Below, piece by piece: positions 1 through 9,791 of a DNA stretch of 64,000 nucleotides. Position 1 is the stretch's first letter. Each line of letters starts with the position of its first letter. The notes under the pieces were generated by a model. It was not told the DNA's origin. It made no database searches and saw nothing but the letters and a program-made list of their open reading frames with translations. Source of the DNA: Actinobacillus porcinus (GTDB taxonomy: Bacteria > Pseudomonadota > Gammaproteobacteria > Enterobacterales > Pasteurellaceae); contig NZ_CABFKI010000004.1 of assembly GCF_901764995.1 (NCBI RefSeq), positions 124,001 through 188,000 of the forward strand, in the 5' to 3' direction. A program made the position numbers and the translations under genes.

Positions 1-1627
1 TATGAGCCGTTTCATCCGACATATGTTTGGCTTTGGCCATTGAACGCCCTAGGAACACTTCGCCTTCATCTTCTGAATAAAGAATTGGACCTAGCTTATC
101 GGAGAAACCCCATTGGGTCACCATATTACGCGCAATATTGGTGGCGACTTTAATATCATTTGATGCACCGGTAGAAATATTTTCTTCACCATAAATCAAT
201 TCTTCAGCCAAACGACCTGCATACAAGGTAGAAAGTTTACTTTCTAATTGTTTTTGGCTGATGCTCACTTGGTCACCTTCCGGTAAGAAGAAGGTCACAC
301 CTAGTGCACGTCCGCGTGGAATAATCGTCACTTTGTGTACCGGATCGTGTTCCGGTACTAAATAACCCACAATAGCATGACCGGCTTCGTGATAAGCCGT
401 GCTTTCTTTTTGCTTATCCGTCATCATCATTGAGCGGCGTTCAGGGCCCATATTGATTTTATCTTTCGCTTTTTCAAACTCTAACATAGTCACAACACGT
501 TTATTGCCGCGCGCGGCAAAGAGTGCTGCTTCGTTAACGAGGTTAGCCAAATCGGCGCCTGAATAACCTGGTGTTCCGCGCGCTAACGTCATCGCATCTA
601 CATCATCACCTAAAGGCACTTTTCGCATATGGACTTTTAAGATCTGCTCACGACCACGTACATCAGGCAATCCAACGGTCACTTGACGGTCAAAACGACC
701 TGGGCGAACCAGCGCTGGATCTAATACATCAGGGCGGTTAGTCGCCGCAATAACAATAATGCCTTCTTTGCCCTCAAAGCCATCCATTTCAACGAGCATT
801 TGGTTTAAGGTTTGCTCACGTTCATCATGACCACCACCAAGACCCGCTCCACGTTGACGCCCTACGGCATCGATTTCATCAATAAAAATCAAACAAGGCG
901 CATTTTTCTTCGCTTGTTCAAACATATCACGCACACGTGATGCCCCAACGCCCACGAACATTTCCACGAAATCAGAACCTGAAATCGTAAAGAATGGTAC
1001 TTTAGCTTCCCCCGCAATAGCTTTAGCGATAAGGGTTTTACCGGTTCCCGGTGGACCTACCATTAAAACGCCTTTTGGAATTTTACCGCCAAGATTTTGG
1101 AATTTCGTTGGATCTCGTAAAAAATCAACAATCTCACCAACTTCTTCTTTCGCTTCATCACAGCCGGCGACATCTTCAAATGTGACTTTGATTTGATCTT
1201 TGGTCAACATTTTGGCGCGGCTTTTCCCGAAGCTCATCGCTTTACCACCACCGCCTTGCATTTGGCGCATAAAGAAGAACCACACACCAACGAGAAATAG
1301 CATTGGGAACCAAGAAATAAGCACTTGCGAGAGTAAGCTACGCCCTTCAGGCATTGTGCCTTCTACTTTGATTTTTTTATTTAACAAATCATTTAAGATT
1401 TTGTCATCATAGATTGGCATTACCGTGGCATATTTTGAGCCATCAGTTTTGGTAACGCTAATCTCACGATCATCACTAAATTTAACTTGTGAAACTTGAT
1501 TGTTCCCCACATCTGTAATAAATGTGGTGTAATCCGTTTGATTGCTCGTCTCAGTGGAATTAAAGCCTTGGTATGCGGTCATCATGACAACAGCTACCAC
1601 CACCCAAAGGACTAGATTTTTTACCAT
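1..1627 (-). CDS. ftsH: ATP-dependent zinc metalloprotease FtsH (3' end outside window)
   Basis: Inner-membrane AAA+ protease that degrades misassembled membrane proteins and short-lived regulators. Reading from the ATG at 1627, 542 codons stay open to the window edge, so roughly the last 100 residues are missing. Two membrane segments (about residues 4-18 and 100-119) flank a periplasmic domain. Then come Walker A GPPGTGKT, Walker B LIFIDEID, the pore-loop region FVGVGA, the arginine-finger segment RPGRFDR and the zinc motif HEAGH. rlmE lies 131 bp upstream on the same strand, as in E. coli; the gap holds two copies of TTAGTTAAAAA and presumably a promoter. In E. coli folP and glmM follow ftsH directly; here they sit at 21-23.5 kb. 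Confidence 0.97.
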   Translation of the reverse strand, partial: MVKNLVLWVVVAVVMMTAYQGFNSTETSNQTDYTTFITDVGNNQVSQVKFSDDREISVTKTDGSKYATVMPIYDDKILNDLLNKKIKVEGTMPEGRSLLSQVLISWFPMLFLVGVWFFFMRQMQGGGGKAMSFGKSRAKMLTKDQIKVTFEDVAGCDEAKEEVGEIVDFLRDPTKFQNLGGKIPKGVLMVGPPGTGKTLIAKAIAGEAKVPFFTISGSDFVEMFVGVGASRVRDMFEQAKKNAPCLIFIDEIDAVGRQRGAGLGGGHDEREQTLNQMLVEMDGFEGKEGIIVIAATNRPDVLDPALVRPGRFDRQVTVGLPDVRGREQILKVHMRKVPLGDDVDAMTLARGTPGYSGADLANLVNEAALFAARGNKRVVTMLEFEKAKDKINMGPERRSMMMTDKQKESTAYHEAGHAIVGYLVPEHDPVHKVTIIPRGRALGVTFFLPEGDQVSISQKQLESKLSTLYAGRLAEELIYGEENISTGASNDIKVATNIARNMVTQWGFSDKLGPILYSEDEGEVFLGRSMAKAKHMSDETAH

Positions 1628-1758
1628 ATCGTTCAAGGTTTAAACCTCATAGTTAGTTAAAAAATTATTAGTTAAAAATTTGTTAATAGCATATATTAAA
1701 ATTGACAAAGAAACTAATAGTCAACGCCAATTTTTTCCGTAGGACAAGGCTTTTTTTC

Positions 1759-2385
1759 TTAACCTTTATAACCTGTTGCTACAATATAAACTTCACGAGA
1801 ACGCCCACGCGAAGCTTCAGGTTTTCGAACTTTGACCACGGAAAATAAGGAACGAATTTCACGTAAATATTCATCAAAGCCTTCGCCTTGGAATACCTTC
1901 ACCACAAAGCTCCCTTTGGTGGCAAGAACCTGTTTACACATATCTAAAGCAAGTTCAACAAGATACATAGCGCGCGGAATGTCCACTGATGGCATACCAC
2001 TAAAGTTCGGTGCCATATCGGACATCACCACATGAACCTTTTCGTCCCCCACGCGTTCCAACAAGGCATTTAAGACATTTTCATCGCGGAAATCTCCTTG
2101 TAAGAAATCTACGCCTACAATAGGATCCATCTCCAAAATATCACAAGCAATAATCCGCCCCTTGTCACCAATTTGCGTCACCGCGTATTGCGACCAACCG
2201 CCAGGTGCCGCACCCAAATCCACCACCGTCATTCCCGGTTTAAACAATTTATCGGTTTGCTGGATTTCATCCAATTTAAAATAGGCACGCGAACGCAATT
2301 TCTGTTTATGCGCCTTTTGGACAAAAGGATCTTTAAAATGTTCGTTTAACCAACGGCTCGAACTTGCCGAACGTTTTCTTCCCAT
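1759..2385 (-). CDS. rlmE: 23S rRNA (uridine-2552 2'-O) methyltransferase RlmE
   Basis: SAM-dependent enzyme (RrmJ/FtsJ) that methylates U2552 in the A-loop of 23S rRNA at a late step of 50S assembly. The 208 residues match the family length. The N-terminus is basic with the segment [10 protein letters not shown]; the SAM site [12 protein letters not shown] is at about residue 55; the catalytic K-D-K-E set is visible in [23 protein letters not shown] and the SREVY end. It lies directly upstream of ftsH on the same strand, the conserved arrangement. Upstream are 77 non-coding bases before diaA. Confidence 0.96.
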   Translation of the reverse strand: MGRKRSASSSRWLNEHFKDPFVQKAHKQKLRSRAYFKLDEIQQTDKLFKPGMTVVDLGAAPGGWSQYAVTQIGDKGRIIACDILEMDPIVGVDFLQGDFRDENVLNALLERVGDEKVHVVMSDMAPNFSGMPSVDIPRAMYLVELALDMCKQVLATKGSFVVKVFQGEGFDEYLREIRSLFSVVKVRKPEASRGRSREVYIVATGYKG

Positions 2386-2462
2386 AAAATAAAAAATTCC
2401 GTTAATGTTTCTTTGTTATTGGGGCAACTTTTTACGATTTAAAGTGCAACTAAAAAATTAAT

Positions 2463-3047
2463 TTACTGTTGTCCGAACAAACTATGATCAATTAATTCAC
2501 ATAACGCATTAATGATAAACAAATGACTTTCCAAAATATGACTTTCTTTTTGGCTGGGTGCTTGAATTTCAATATCATTTTCCGTCAAGATACCTTGATA
2601 ATAATCATTTGTCGCCCCAGTTAAGGCGATAATTGAAACATCCTTTGTTGTCGCACAGTTGACCACATCTAAAATCGGCTCATCATTTGCAAAAGGCGAC
2701 ATGACAACCAAAATATCCCCTTGTTGAGCCACTGCATTAAACTGACGCTGATAAAGTGCGGTCAAATGCTGATCAGAAATAATGGCGGCGCCGACCGCAC
2801 TATCTAGATTTAATAGCACCGAAGGAAAACTCGGGCGTTCTAAATCATATCGATTAAGCAAATTTGCCACTAAAATCTGCGCATTGGCATACGAACGCCC
2901 ATGCCCACACACAATAATTTTATTCCCACGCAACAATGCCGCGACAATGGCATGAACCGCCTTTTGCAATTGCTCAGGTAAGGTTCTCGAAGCGGCAATT
3001 TGCGTTTGAATATTCTCATTATAAAGATCTTTAATTTTATCAAGCAT
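2463..3047 (-). CDS. diaA: DnaA initiator-associating protein DiaA (SIS domain)
   Basis: SIS-domain protein of the phosphoheptose isomerase type; in E. coli DiaA binds DnaA as a tetramer and promotes orderly initiation at oriC. I chose the ATG at 3047 (start MLDKIKDLYNENIQTQ, 194 aa) because it lines up with the start of E. coli DiaA; a TTG at 3053 in the same frame overlaps the yraN stop and is less likely. The segment VCGHGRSYANAQ is the sugar-phosphate-binding loop seen in GmhA/DiaA proteins. It is the last gene of a tightly packed lpoA-yraN-diaA set. A catalytic GmhA role is less likely given the E. coli-like neighbours. Confidence 0.9.
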   Translation of the reverse strand: MLDKIKDLYNENIQTQIAASRTLPEQLQKAVHAIVAALLRGNKIIVCGHGRSYANAQILVANLLNRYDLERPSFPSVLLNLDSAVGAAIISDQHLTALYQRQFNAVAQQGDILVVMSPFANDEPILDVVNCATTKDVSIIALTGATNDYYQGILTENDIEIQAPSQKESHILESHLFIINALCELIDHSLFGQQ

Positions 3048-3049
3048 AA

Positions 3050-3427
3050 TCAATCCAAAAAATTAGGAAACCACTGCATATCATTAACAGTACGCCCAAA
3101 AGCAATCAAATCAAAACGGCAATCAGCATCTTCCAAACTGCAACCCCGTTTCGCCAGCCACATATTGGCCGCATCAAGCCATTTCTGTTGTTTCCGCCAA
3201 TCCACACTTTCCACTGCCGACCCAAAAGCATTGCTTTTACGTTGGCGAACTTCTACAAATACAATGGTTTCACCCTCTTGCATAATCAAATCAAGCTCAC
3301 CGCACTTAAAATACTGGTTGGCAGCGATAAACTTAAGTCCTTGGCGTTCTAAAAAAAGGCGAGCTTGATGCTCAAAGCTCGCCCCTTGTTCACGCGTGGT
3401 TAAACGGCGTTTTAATGAATCTAACAT
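3050..3427 (-). CDS. yraN: YraN-family protein (UPF0102, endonuclease-like fold)
   Basis: Protein of 125 aa of the UPF0102/YraN family, which has a restriction-endonuclease-like fold; its cellular role is not established. The fold's core is visible: an early Glu in the [12 protein letters not shown] helix, then GELDLIMQ and VFVEVRQR, which supply the D-x(n)-E-x-R type residues around residues 45-65. Its ATG overlaps the lpoA stop by one base (TAATG), so the two are probably translationally coupled. Its TGA falls just before the diaA start. The same order is found in the E. coli lpoA-yraN-diaA region. Confidence 0.92.
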   Translation of the reverse strand: MLDSLKRRLTTREQGASFEHQARLFLERQGLKFIAANQYFKCGELDLIMQEGETIVFVEVRQRKSNAFGSAVESVDWRKQQKWLDAANMWLAKRGCSLEDADCRFDLIAFGRTVNDMQWFPNFLD

Positions 3428-5151
3428 TAATTTAATGGCACCACATTCCCATCTTGATACTCAAACCACGTCATATTACGTTCAATATTACAATTTGGCC
3501 CGGCGCTGAGTTTACCTGTCAAACCACTCACAGCAAAACCCGGCACTTGACGCAACTCATTAAATTGATTAACTAATAACCACGCATCGGCACCCATTGC
3601 ATACAAACGCATTAAACTATAATCGCCGCCTGTAGCTTGATTAATTTTTTGATATTGTGCCGCATCTGTTTCTTTAAAGAACGGAATATCGCTAAATCTC
3701 ACCCCGTTCATTTGTAAACGGAATTCAGGCGTACTATTTGAGGTGTTACTACGTGAACTTGCATAAACCCGCGCCGTTGAACCGGAATTCGTTAATGCGG
3801 ATTTAATATCAATTAACTCTTCCGCGGTTGCTACCACATAAACCCCTTCCGCATTTTTATTTGCACCGTCTTGAATTAATACCGCAGCTTCATCCGTACT
3901 ACTAAAGAATTTGATATTCGCATCATTGCCTGACAATTGTTGCCAACGAACATTGAACGCTGAAGCGGTACGTTGTCCCACGTCTGCTTGTGGAACGAGC
4001 ACTAATGGATTGCGAATATTATCATTCCACATACGATCCGCCCCTGATTCCGCTTCATCTTCCGGTGACAAACCAAAATAGCAAAGCTTATCTACCGCAC
4101 GTTCATTATAAGTGGAATTTAAGGTTAAAACATCAAGGCCTTGAATAGCACTTGGATTATTAATCACCGTATCCACATTCGGTTTCAATAATGGCCCTAC
4201 AATCGCGGAAGATCCTGTGGCTTTGGCTTGCGCTACCGCATCTTGTACAGAGGTGGCAATAGTATCAATAAATTCCACTTGCATTGCATTATCAGCACCA
4301 CGAGCATCATTAAATCCCGAACGCACCGTTGAGCCAATCACACCCGCATCGCCACTTAACGGCAACAATACCGAAATTTTATTCAACTGTGTTTGTTGGA
4401 AGTTACTCACACTTTTCAATTCAGTCGGGAATAAATACGCCGCGCTATGAGTTGGATATTGTGCTTTCCAGCTCTCTAAAACTTTCGCTAATTGTGACGG
4501 CTGATTGACATTATCATTATAGGTTTTCGCCAACGCTAACCAACCACCTAATCCTGGGTTACTGTCTGCGCTCGCACCGCTGACCGTGCCTTTATTCGCC
4601 GCACGCAACAATGCCCAAGTGCGGTCAATATTTTCTTGTTTTCGTTGAACGTCCGTTAAATTCGCATCCACTTGAACACGCGCTTTTACCGCTTCAATCA
4701 CATCATTTTGATTTTCTGCAATTTTTGCGGCCACTTCATAGTAACGTGCTTTTTGCGATTGACTTAATTGCGCAAGATTAATCCCGCGAAGCGCGCTCAT
4801 CGCTTCCGTATTTTTACGTTTTGCCGCTAAAATATGCGCATCAATAATCGATTTATCCAATAACTGCTCTGGCGTTAAATCTTGTAACTCCGCTAATAAC
4901 GCTTCCGCTTGCGGAACTTTATTTTCGGTCATCATTACACGTGCTGCAAGCAACTTATAAGTCTGCTGATCTTCTCTATTTTGCGTTTGCTCAAGCTTGT
5001 TCATATAAAAATCAGAACTGGCATTGGCATCATTTTTTAAGGTGCTTGCAAAATTATCACCAAATAAATTCGTACAACCTGCTAACAACATTGGGAATAA
5101 AAGTGGCATTAAACGTTTCTTAAATTTCGTGCCTTGTAATAAAATAGTCAT
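3427..5151 (-). CDS. lpoA: Penicillin-binding protein activator LpoA (outer-membrane lipoprotein)
   Basis: Outer-membrane lipoprotein that reaches through the peptidoglycan to stimulate PBP1A. The 574-residue product starts with a lipoprotein signal peptide ending in LLAGC, with Cys26 the expected lipidated residue. The N-terminal half (about 30-250) is helical and repeat-like; the C-terminal half, from about residue 255 ([15 protein letters not shown]), has the periplasmic-binding-protein-like fold of the family. The length matches Haemophilus LpoA. It is divergent from rsmI across an 83-bp gap and overlaps yraN by one base. Confidence 0.95.
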   Translation of the reverse strand: MTILLQGTKFKKRLMPLLFPMLLAGCTNLFGDNFASTLKNDANASSDFYMNKLEQTQNREDQQTYKLLAARVMMTENKVPQAEALLAELQDLTPEQLLDKSIIDAHILAAKRKNTEAMSALRGINLAQLSQSQKARYYEVAAKIAENQNDVIEAVKARVQVDANLTDVQRKQENIDRTWALLRAANKGTVSGASADSNPGLGGWLALAKTYNDNVNQPSQLAKVLESWKAQYPTHSAAYLFPTELKSVSNFQQTQLNKISVLLPLSGDAGVIGSTVRSGFNDARGADNAMQVEFIDTIATSVQDAVAQAKATGSSAIVGPLLKPNVDTVINNPSAIQGLDVLTLNSTYNERAVDKLCYFGLSPEDEAESGADRMWNDNIRNPLVLVPQADVGQRTASAFNVRWQQLSGNDANIKFFSSTDEAAVLIQDGANKNAEGVYVVATAEELIDIKSALTNSGSTARVYASSRSNTSNSTPEFRLQMNGVRFSDIPFFKETDAAQYQKINQATGGDYSLMRLYAMGADAWLLVNQFNELRQVPGFAVSGLTGKLSAGPNCNIERNMTWFEYQDGNVVPLN

Positions 5152-5234
5152 AAATCACTCCATTGAGAGTTTTGAGAAAATTATGCAGATCTTACTTCTC
5201 TCACCGACTAAAAGCAATTAAAAGAAGAAACAAA

Positions 5235-6080
5235 ATGAACCAAACCGGCATTTTATATATTGTTGCCACCCCCATCGGCAACTTACAAGACATATCCCAG
5301 CGCGCGTTAGACACCTTTGCACAAGTAGATTTAATCGCCGCGGAAGACACAAGACACAGCGGTTTATTGCTCAATCACTACGGCATCAAAAAGCCCTTTT
5401 TTGCCTTACACGATCACAACGAACAGCAAAAAGCCGATCTCTTAGTGGAAAAATTACAGCAAGGTACAAATATCGCGCTCATTTCCGATGCAGGCACACC
5501 ATTAATTAGCGACCCTGGATTTCATTTAGTACGCAAATGCCGCCAAGCGGGTTTAAAAGTCGTTCCGCTACCTGGTGCTTGCGCCGCCATCACTGCATTA
5601 TGTGCTTCAGGTATTGCCTCAGATCGCTTCTGTTTTGAAGGCTTTTTACCCGCCAAATCCAAAGCGCGTAAAGACAAATTACAAAACATTGCCGAAGAAG
5701 ACCGCACTTTAATCTTCTACGAAAGCACACACCGCATTTTAGACACGCTAGAAGATATTGAAACTGTACTCGGCGCTGAGCGTTATATGGTACTGGCGCG
5801 AGAAATCACCAAAACTTGGGAAACCATTTCAGGGGACACCGTCAGCAATTTACGCCAATGGCTAACCGAAGATCCTAATCGAACCAAAGGCGAAATGGTG
5901 TTAATCATTGAAGGAAAACCCAAGGCAGAAGATGACGATAGTTTTAACCCACAAGCCATCAAAGCCTTAACTTTAATCGCCAATGAATTACCGCTCAAAA
6001 AAGCCGCCGCTATCGTGGCAGAACTTTATGGCTACAAGAAAAATGCGCTTTATCAATTTGGGTTGGATCATTTCCAGTAA
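5235..6080 (+). CDS. rsmI: 16S rRNA (cytidine-1402 2'-O) methyltransferase RsmI
   Basis: Tetrapyrrole-methylase-fold enzyme that methylates the ribose of C1402 in 16S rRNA. The frame is open from 5163, but the true start is the ATG at 5235 ([20 protein letters not shown]), giving 281 aa; the A-rich stretch AAAGAAGAAA lies just upstream. Diagnostic segments are the TPIGN N-terminal loop, AAEDTRHS, the SAM-binding loop [12 protein letters not shown] and FYESTHRI. It is divergent from lpoA, as in other gamma-proteobacteria. Confidence 0.96.
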   Translation: MNQTGILYIVATPIGNLQDISQRALDTFAQVDLIAAEDTRHSGLLLNHYGIKKPFFALHDHNEQQKADLLVEKLQQGTNIALISDAGTPLISDPGFHLVRKCRQAGLKVVPLPGACAAITALCASGIASDRFCFEGFLPAKSKARKDKLQNIAEEDRTLIFYESTHRILDTLEDIETVLGAERYMVLAREITKTWETISGDTVSNLRQWLTEDPNRTKGEMVLIIEGKPKAEDDDSFNPQAIKALTLIANELPLKKAAAIVAELYGYKKNALYQFGLDHFQ

Positions 6081-6096
6081 ACGAAAAGATAATAAA

Positions 6097-6117
6097 CCTA
6101 GCACCAATCGTGCTAGG
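6097..6117 (+). terminator. Hairpin after rsmI
   Basis: Stem CCTAGCAC/GTGCTAGG with a 5-nt loop, 16 bp after the rsmI stop and before the convergent gene at 6138. The following T-run is poor, so termination is a guess. Confidence 0.5.
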
Positions 6118-6137
6118 CCATTTATAGTCCATTATCA

Positions 6138-6917
6138 CTAATCGCGCGGTAACCATTTATCAATGATACGTTGCAACTCACCGGATTGTTTTTCCAACGC
6201 AAAGAATTGATCTACATAGGCTTTAAAACGGAAATCATTATTTGGTACCAACCATGCATTTTTAGCCGGTTTCAATGGTTTATCCGGATTCACGGCACAA
6301 AGTACACCCTTATGCTCATGGGCTTTTACAATAGCTTCCGCGGCTTCGCTTACAAATACATCGGCTTTTTTATCAATGACTTGCTGGAAAATCGTCAAGT
6401 TTTCAGGGTTCATGGTTAATTTTGCTTTGGTCAACACAGTACGCGCATAGTTTTCATTACTACCGCCCGGGTTAGCAATAATATTCACCTCAGGGCGATT
6501 GATATCTTCTACAGTTTGGTATTTTTTCACATCTTCACAGCGCACAATCGGGGTTTTACCGTTAGTAAAATAAGGTTCAGTAAACAATCCTTTTTGTTGA
6601 CGAGCCAACGTGATAGAAATCCCGCCTACGGCTAAATCACATTTTTGCTCAAAATCCGCTAATAAGGTTTTCCATGTGGTTTTAACGATAGTGACTTTAG
6701 CATCTAAACTTTCTGCTAATTTATTCACTAAGTCATTATCCACCCCCTCAAATTTGCCGTTTGTATCAAAACTAAAGGGTTTATAATCCCCTGGCGAACA
6801 AACTTTAATTTCTTTGGTTTCAAGAATTTTAGCTAACGTATCCGGCGTTTGAGTATTCGCTTGAACTGAAACACTGGTAAGTGCGGTGAATAAAACGGCT
6901 AAAAGTGTTTTTTTCAT
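6138..6917 (-). CDS. Periplasmic PheC-like protein (cyclohexadienyl dehydratase / solute-binding family 3)
   Basis: Exported protein of 259 aa in the bacterial solute-binding family 3. A Sec signal peptide ends near SVSVQANT (about residue 21). Compared from memory with Pseudomonas PheC (cyclohexadienyl dehydratase), several segments match closely: PGDYKPFSFD, GGISITLARQ, NPGGSNENYAR and TIFQQVIDKKADVF. The Glu in EAAEAIVK lies where PheC has its proposed catalytic acid. No ABC permease or ATPase gene is adjacent, which favours an enzyme over a transport receptor. It would convert prephenate or arogenate to phenylpyruvate or phenylalanine in the periplasm. An orphan amino-acid receptor remains possible. 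The signal peptide codes the uptake sequence in its FTALT segment. Confidence 0.75.
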   Translation of the reverse strand: MKKTLLAVLFTALTSVSVQANTQTPDTLAKILETKEIKVCSPGDYKPFSFDTNGKFEGVDNDLVNKLAESLDAKVTIVKTTWKTLLADFEQKCDLAVGGISITLARQQKGLFTEPYFTNGKTPIVRCEDVKKYQTVEDINRPEVNIIANPGGSNENYARTVLTKAKLTMNPENLTIFQQVIDKKADVFVSEAAEAIVKAHEHKGVLCAVNPDKPLKPAKNAWLVPNNDFRFKAYVDQFFALEKQSGELQRIIDKWLPRD

Positions 6918-6941
6918 TTTGCTTCCTCAATAAATAATAAA

Positions 6942-6972
6942 AAAGAGTTTAGGCATAATACCTAAACTCTTT
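6942..6972 (-). terminator. Terminator of the mltB/glycan operon
   Basis: 12-bp perfect stem AAAGAGTTTAGG/CCTAAACTCTTT with a 7-nt loop, followed on the minus strand by a T-run. It lies 19 bp past the stop of the mltB-like gene. Confidence 0.85.
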
Positions 6973-6991
6973 ACATATTGGCAAGTTATAT

Positions 6992-8086
6992 TTACATTCC
7001 TGTCACGCTTTTAATACGATCAGCGAACATCCCTACACTTAATGCATAATAAGTTGAACGGTTCCAATCTAAAATAGTGCGGAAATTATTGGTCACTAAA
7101 AAAGCACGCCCCACTTCTTTATCAGGACGAACTAACCATAGCTCTGCATTTGCCATGGCATTTAACTTATTCTGCTCAAAGGCATTTTTTAACGTTACAC
7201 CTTGCGCTTGCCAATCACTTAAAGAACGAGATTTACCTTTTTCTGTCCCCGATTGTGCCAAATCGATATATTGCGTTAATTCTACTTCGACACCCCAAGG
7301 TAACTTATCATTCCAACCTACGGTATGTAAATAATTGGCAATAGATGCGAACACATCATATTCATTTGTCCAAATATCTTTACGACCGTCACCATCGCCA
7401 TCAGCAGCATAACTCAAATAGGACGTAGGCATAAATTGCGTTTGCCCCATCGCCCCTGCCCAAGATCCCAATAAACGTGTGCGTTGAATATCATTACGAT
7501 CCAGCATTTTCATAGCATTGACAAACTCTTTGCTAAATAACTTTTCACGGCGACCATCAAAGGCAAGTGTCGCTAGCACAGAAAGCACATCAAAATTCCC
7601 TTGATAATAACCAAAGCTACTTTCCATACCCCATAAAGCCAAAATAAATTCTTGTTGAACACCAAAATTTTGGCTTGCTTTCTGTAATGGCGTACGAATA
7701 TCCCAGTAATTTTCTTCTGCTTTATCCACTTTGGCTTGGGTCAAATGTTTGGTTATATAGTTGGTTGCCCCATTTGGATTAGGCGGCGAAGGCGGTTGAT
7801 TTTTACGGCGCGCTAAATTGCCTGCTTGCTTCTGATCTAACGCTACCGCTTTCGTAATATAGCGAATATTTTGTTGGGCATTTAAGGTTGCCGCAGAAAC
7901 ACCCTGCCCTGCTGCTTTACGTTTTAAAAATTGCACATAATCTTGGAAGTTATTCAATGTTCGTGCTTTGTTATAGGTTGCCGTTTCGGCTAAAGGCGAA
8001 ATACGCTGAGTATTTGAGTTTGAAGAGCAGCCTGCCACCATAAAGCAAACGGAAAGTGCGGTTAATTTTAGCAATGTTTTCATCAT
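6992..8086 (-). CDS. mltB: MltB-type membrane-bound lytic murein transglycosylase
   Basis: Outer-membrane lipoprotein that cleaves the MurNAc-GlcNAc bond of peptidoglycan with formation of 1,6-anhydroMurNAc. The 364 residues are close to E. coli MltB (361). The signal peptide ends in MVAGC (Cys20). The catalytic Glu is E155 in ALWGMESSFGYY; GAMGQTQFMPTSYL and ADGDGDGRKDIW are the other family signatures. Two adjacent ATGs (8086 and 8083) are both possible starts, with AAGAGAT upstream. It lies 13 bp after the last glycosyltransferase gene and looks like the final gene of that operon, which is unusual. The signal peptide encodes an uptake sequence (LTALS). Confidence 0.9.
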   Translation of the reverse strand: MMKTLLKLTALSVCFMVAGCSSNSNTQRISPLAETATYNKARTLNNFQDYVQFLKRKAAGQGVSAATLNAQQNIRYITKAVALDQKQAGNLARRKNQPPSPPNPNGATNYITKHLTQAKVDKAEENYWDIRTPLQKASQNFGVQQEFILALWGMESSFGYYQGNFDVLSVLATLAFDGRREKLFSKEFVNAMKMLDRNDIQRTRLLGSWAGAMGQTQFMPTSYLSYAADGDGDGRKDIWTNEYDVFASIANYLHTVGWNDKLPWGVEVELTQYIDLAQSGTEKGKSRSLSDWQAQGVTLKNAFEQNKLNAMANAELWLVRPDKEVGRAFLVTNNFRTILDWNRSTYYALSVGMFADRIKSVTGM

Positions 8087-8099
8087 TATCTCTTTTTAA

Positions 8100-8909
8100 T
8101 TATTTTCTCATTAATTTATATAAAAGTTTCACTACTGAAACGGGCATTAAACGTGGTAACGTACGCGCTAAAAAAGTGACAAAACCACTTACCGCACTTT
8201 GAATTTTAAGCTGTTGTTTTAGGCGATACAGTTTCCATTCGCTTTTAGCATAAGTCCAACCGCGGCGGCGGCTGAACATCGCATTACCCGCCGTACGTGC
8301 CAATAAAAGCACTTCAGGTAAATTGCCCACTTTTTTACCCGTGGCAATAATACGGTTCCATAAATTGTAATCTTCTAGGAATAAATGATGCTGATAATAG
8401 CCCACTTCTTCGAGTAAGGATTTACGATAAGCCACAGTCATATGATTAAACGGTGAGCGCATTTGATTAAATTTTACAATCTCTTCATAGTCTGTTGGCA
8501 CATGACGTTCTGCGGTAATCACCGAAGGATCCGCATCAAATTCCGCAATTTGCGTACTAAACATCACCACATCAGGATGCTGTTCAATATAAGCAACTTG
8601 TTTTGCAAAGCGTTCCGGAAGACAAATGTCATCCGTATCCATCCGGAACAACCATTCATTACGAGCGGCTTTAATCCCTTCATTTAAGGCTTTGCCCAAT
8701 CCTACATTTTGTGGCAATGGCACGCGTTTAATCGGTAATTTGGTCTGAAATTCATCAATTACAGCGGCTAATTCAGCAGTAATTGCCCCATCTAAAACCA
8801 ACACAATTTCATCAGCTTGCACCGTTTGATCCACTAAACTTTGTAAGCTGGCACGTAAAAATTCGGGATTTTCCTTAATATATAAGGACATTAAAACTGA
8901 AAATTTCAT
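8100..8909 (-). CDS. Family 2 glycosyltransferase, LsgF-like
   Basis: Cytoplasmic GT-A-fold sugar transferase of 269 aa for a surface glycan. The N-terminus MKFSVLMSLYIKENPEFL is very like H. influenzae LsgF (HI1695) as I remember it, including QNVGLGKALNEGI, the metal-binding FRMDTDDICLP at about residue 90 and the FNHMTVAYRKS segment. The C-terminal third is basic with a hydrophobic patch (about 232-262), consistent with peripheral membrane attachment. It abuts the preceding gene with no spacer. The sugar and acceptor cannot be told from sequence. Upstream within the gene, ACCGCACTT is an uptake core near 8190. Confidence 0.85.
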   Translation of the reverse strand: MKFSVLMSLYIKENPEFLRASLQSLVDQTVQADEIVLVLDGAITAELAAVIDEFQTKLPIKRVPLPQNVGLGKALNEGIKAARNEWLFRMDTDDICLPERFAKQVAYIEQHPDVVMFSTQIAEFDADPSVITAERHVPTDYEEIVKFNQMRSPFNHMTVAYRKSLLEEVGYYQHHLFLEDYNLWNRIIATGKKVGNLPEVLLLARTAGNAMFSRRRGWTYAKSEWKLYRLKQQLKIQSAVSGFVTFLARTLPRLMPVSVVKLLYKLMRK

Positions 8910-9791
8910 TTATACAAATCTTTTTAAGTTAATTGCCAATTTAGGCGAAATAAATGTAACCACTGCAATAATTAAATGACTTAAACGATGACTCAGTTTA
9001 AACATTTCAAAATAATATTTTGCAGCTTTCCGAGATAAATTCATCGCGTGCGGATAAACTAAAATATACAGCGAATTTAATTTAAAGTTATCTGCTTGTT
9101 CTGACGTTTTTACATATTTTTCGCGAATAACCTCAATAGCTTTTTCTGTATTTTCCATATTAGTCGACACACTCGAGCGTTTCGTATGGAATGAACATAA
9201 GGTTAACGGTTTATCCACATAAATAGGGTTAAAGTTTTTACTTGAAACCACTTTTAATACAAAATCATAATCTTCAAGAGATTTTAATTCCGTTGATAAT
9301 CCATTTAATTCAACAAAAAAGGCTTTTTTAATCCCTATCATTGGAATACCACCAATTTTATTCGCCAGCAGTATCTTTTCCAAAGTTAATTGCTCCGGGG
9401 GTAATGGATGAGTGATATAAGTAAATCCCTCATTAACCATTTCACATTTTGCGGGGTGATAAATAAAATTCCCTTGCGGATGTTCATTAATGGCTTGAGC
9501 CAATAATTCACATTTGTTATTTTCAAAACGATCATCATCATCTAAAAACAACAGCCATTCATTTTGTGCATGCTCTGCCCCAACATTACGGCTTTTAGCC
9601 GGCCCTGAATTTACCTCATTACGAATCAGCGTAACAGGGAAACTAAAAGTGCGGTCAATTTGAATGGTATTTGGTGAACAATCATCTACCACAATAACTT
9701 CAAAATTTTTTACCGTTTGCTTTTCTAAACTGCTTAATAACGCCGTTAATTCTGCATTACGATTATAGGAAGGAACAATAATACTAAACAT
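8910..9791 (-). CDS. Family 2 glycosyltransferase, possibly LsgE-like
   Basis: Cytoplasmic GT2 enzyme of 293 aa. MFSIIVPSYNRNAEL is the typical nucleotide-sugar-binding start, followed by VIVVDDCSPN and the metal-binding LLFLDDDDRFEN at about residue 85. The later ELKSLEDYDFVLK segment holds the usual ED catalytic pair. Its ATG overlaps the stop of the Wzy-like gene by one base (TAATG). Position and order resemble lsgE of H. influenzae, but I assign only the enzyme family with confidence. Confidence 0.85.
   Translation of the reverse strand: MFSIIVPSYNRNAELTALLSSLEKQTVKNFEVIVVDDCSPNTIQIDRTFSFPVTLIRNEVNSGPAKSRNVGAEHAQNEWLLFLDDDDRFENNKCELLAQAINEHPQGNFIYHPAKCEMVNEGFTYITHPLPPEQLTLEKILLANKIGGIPMIGIKKAFFVELNGLSTELKSLEDYDFVLKVVSSKNFNPIYVDKPLTLCSFHTKRSSVSTNMENTEKAIEVIREKYVKTSEQADNFKLNSLYILVYPHAMNLSRKAAKYYFEMFKLSHRLSHLIIAVVTFISPKLAINLKRFV

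Noticed and set aside
1637-1650. Palindrome AAGGTTTAAACCTC as an operator upstream of ftsH
   Set aside because: Short and imperfect, lying within 25 bp of the start codon; no regulator known for such a motif.
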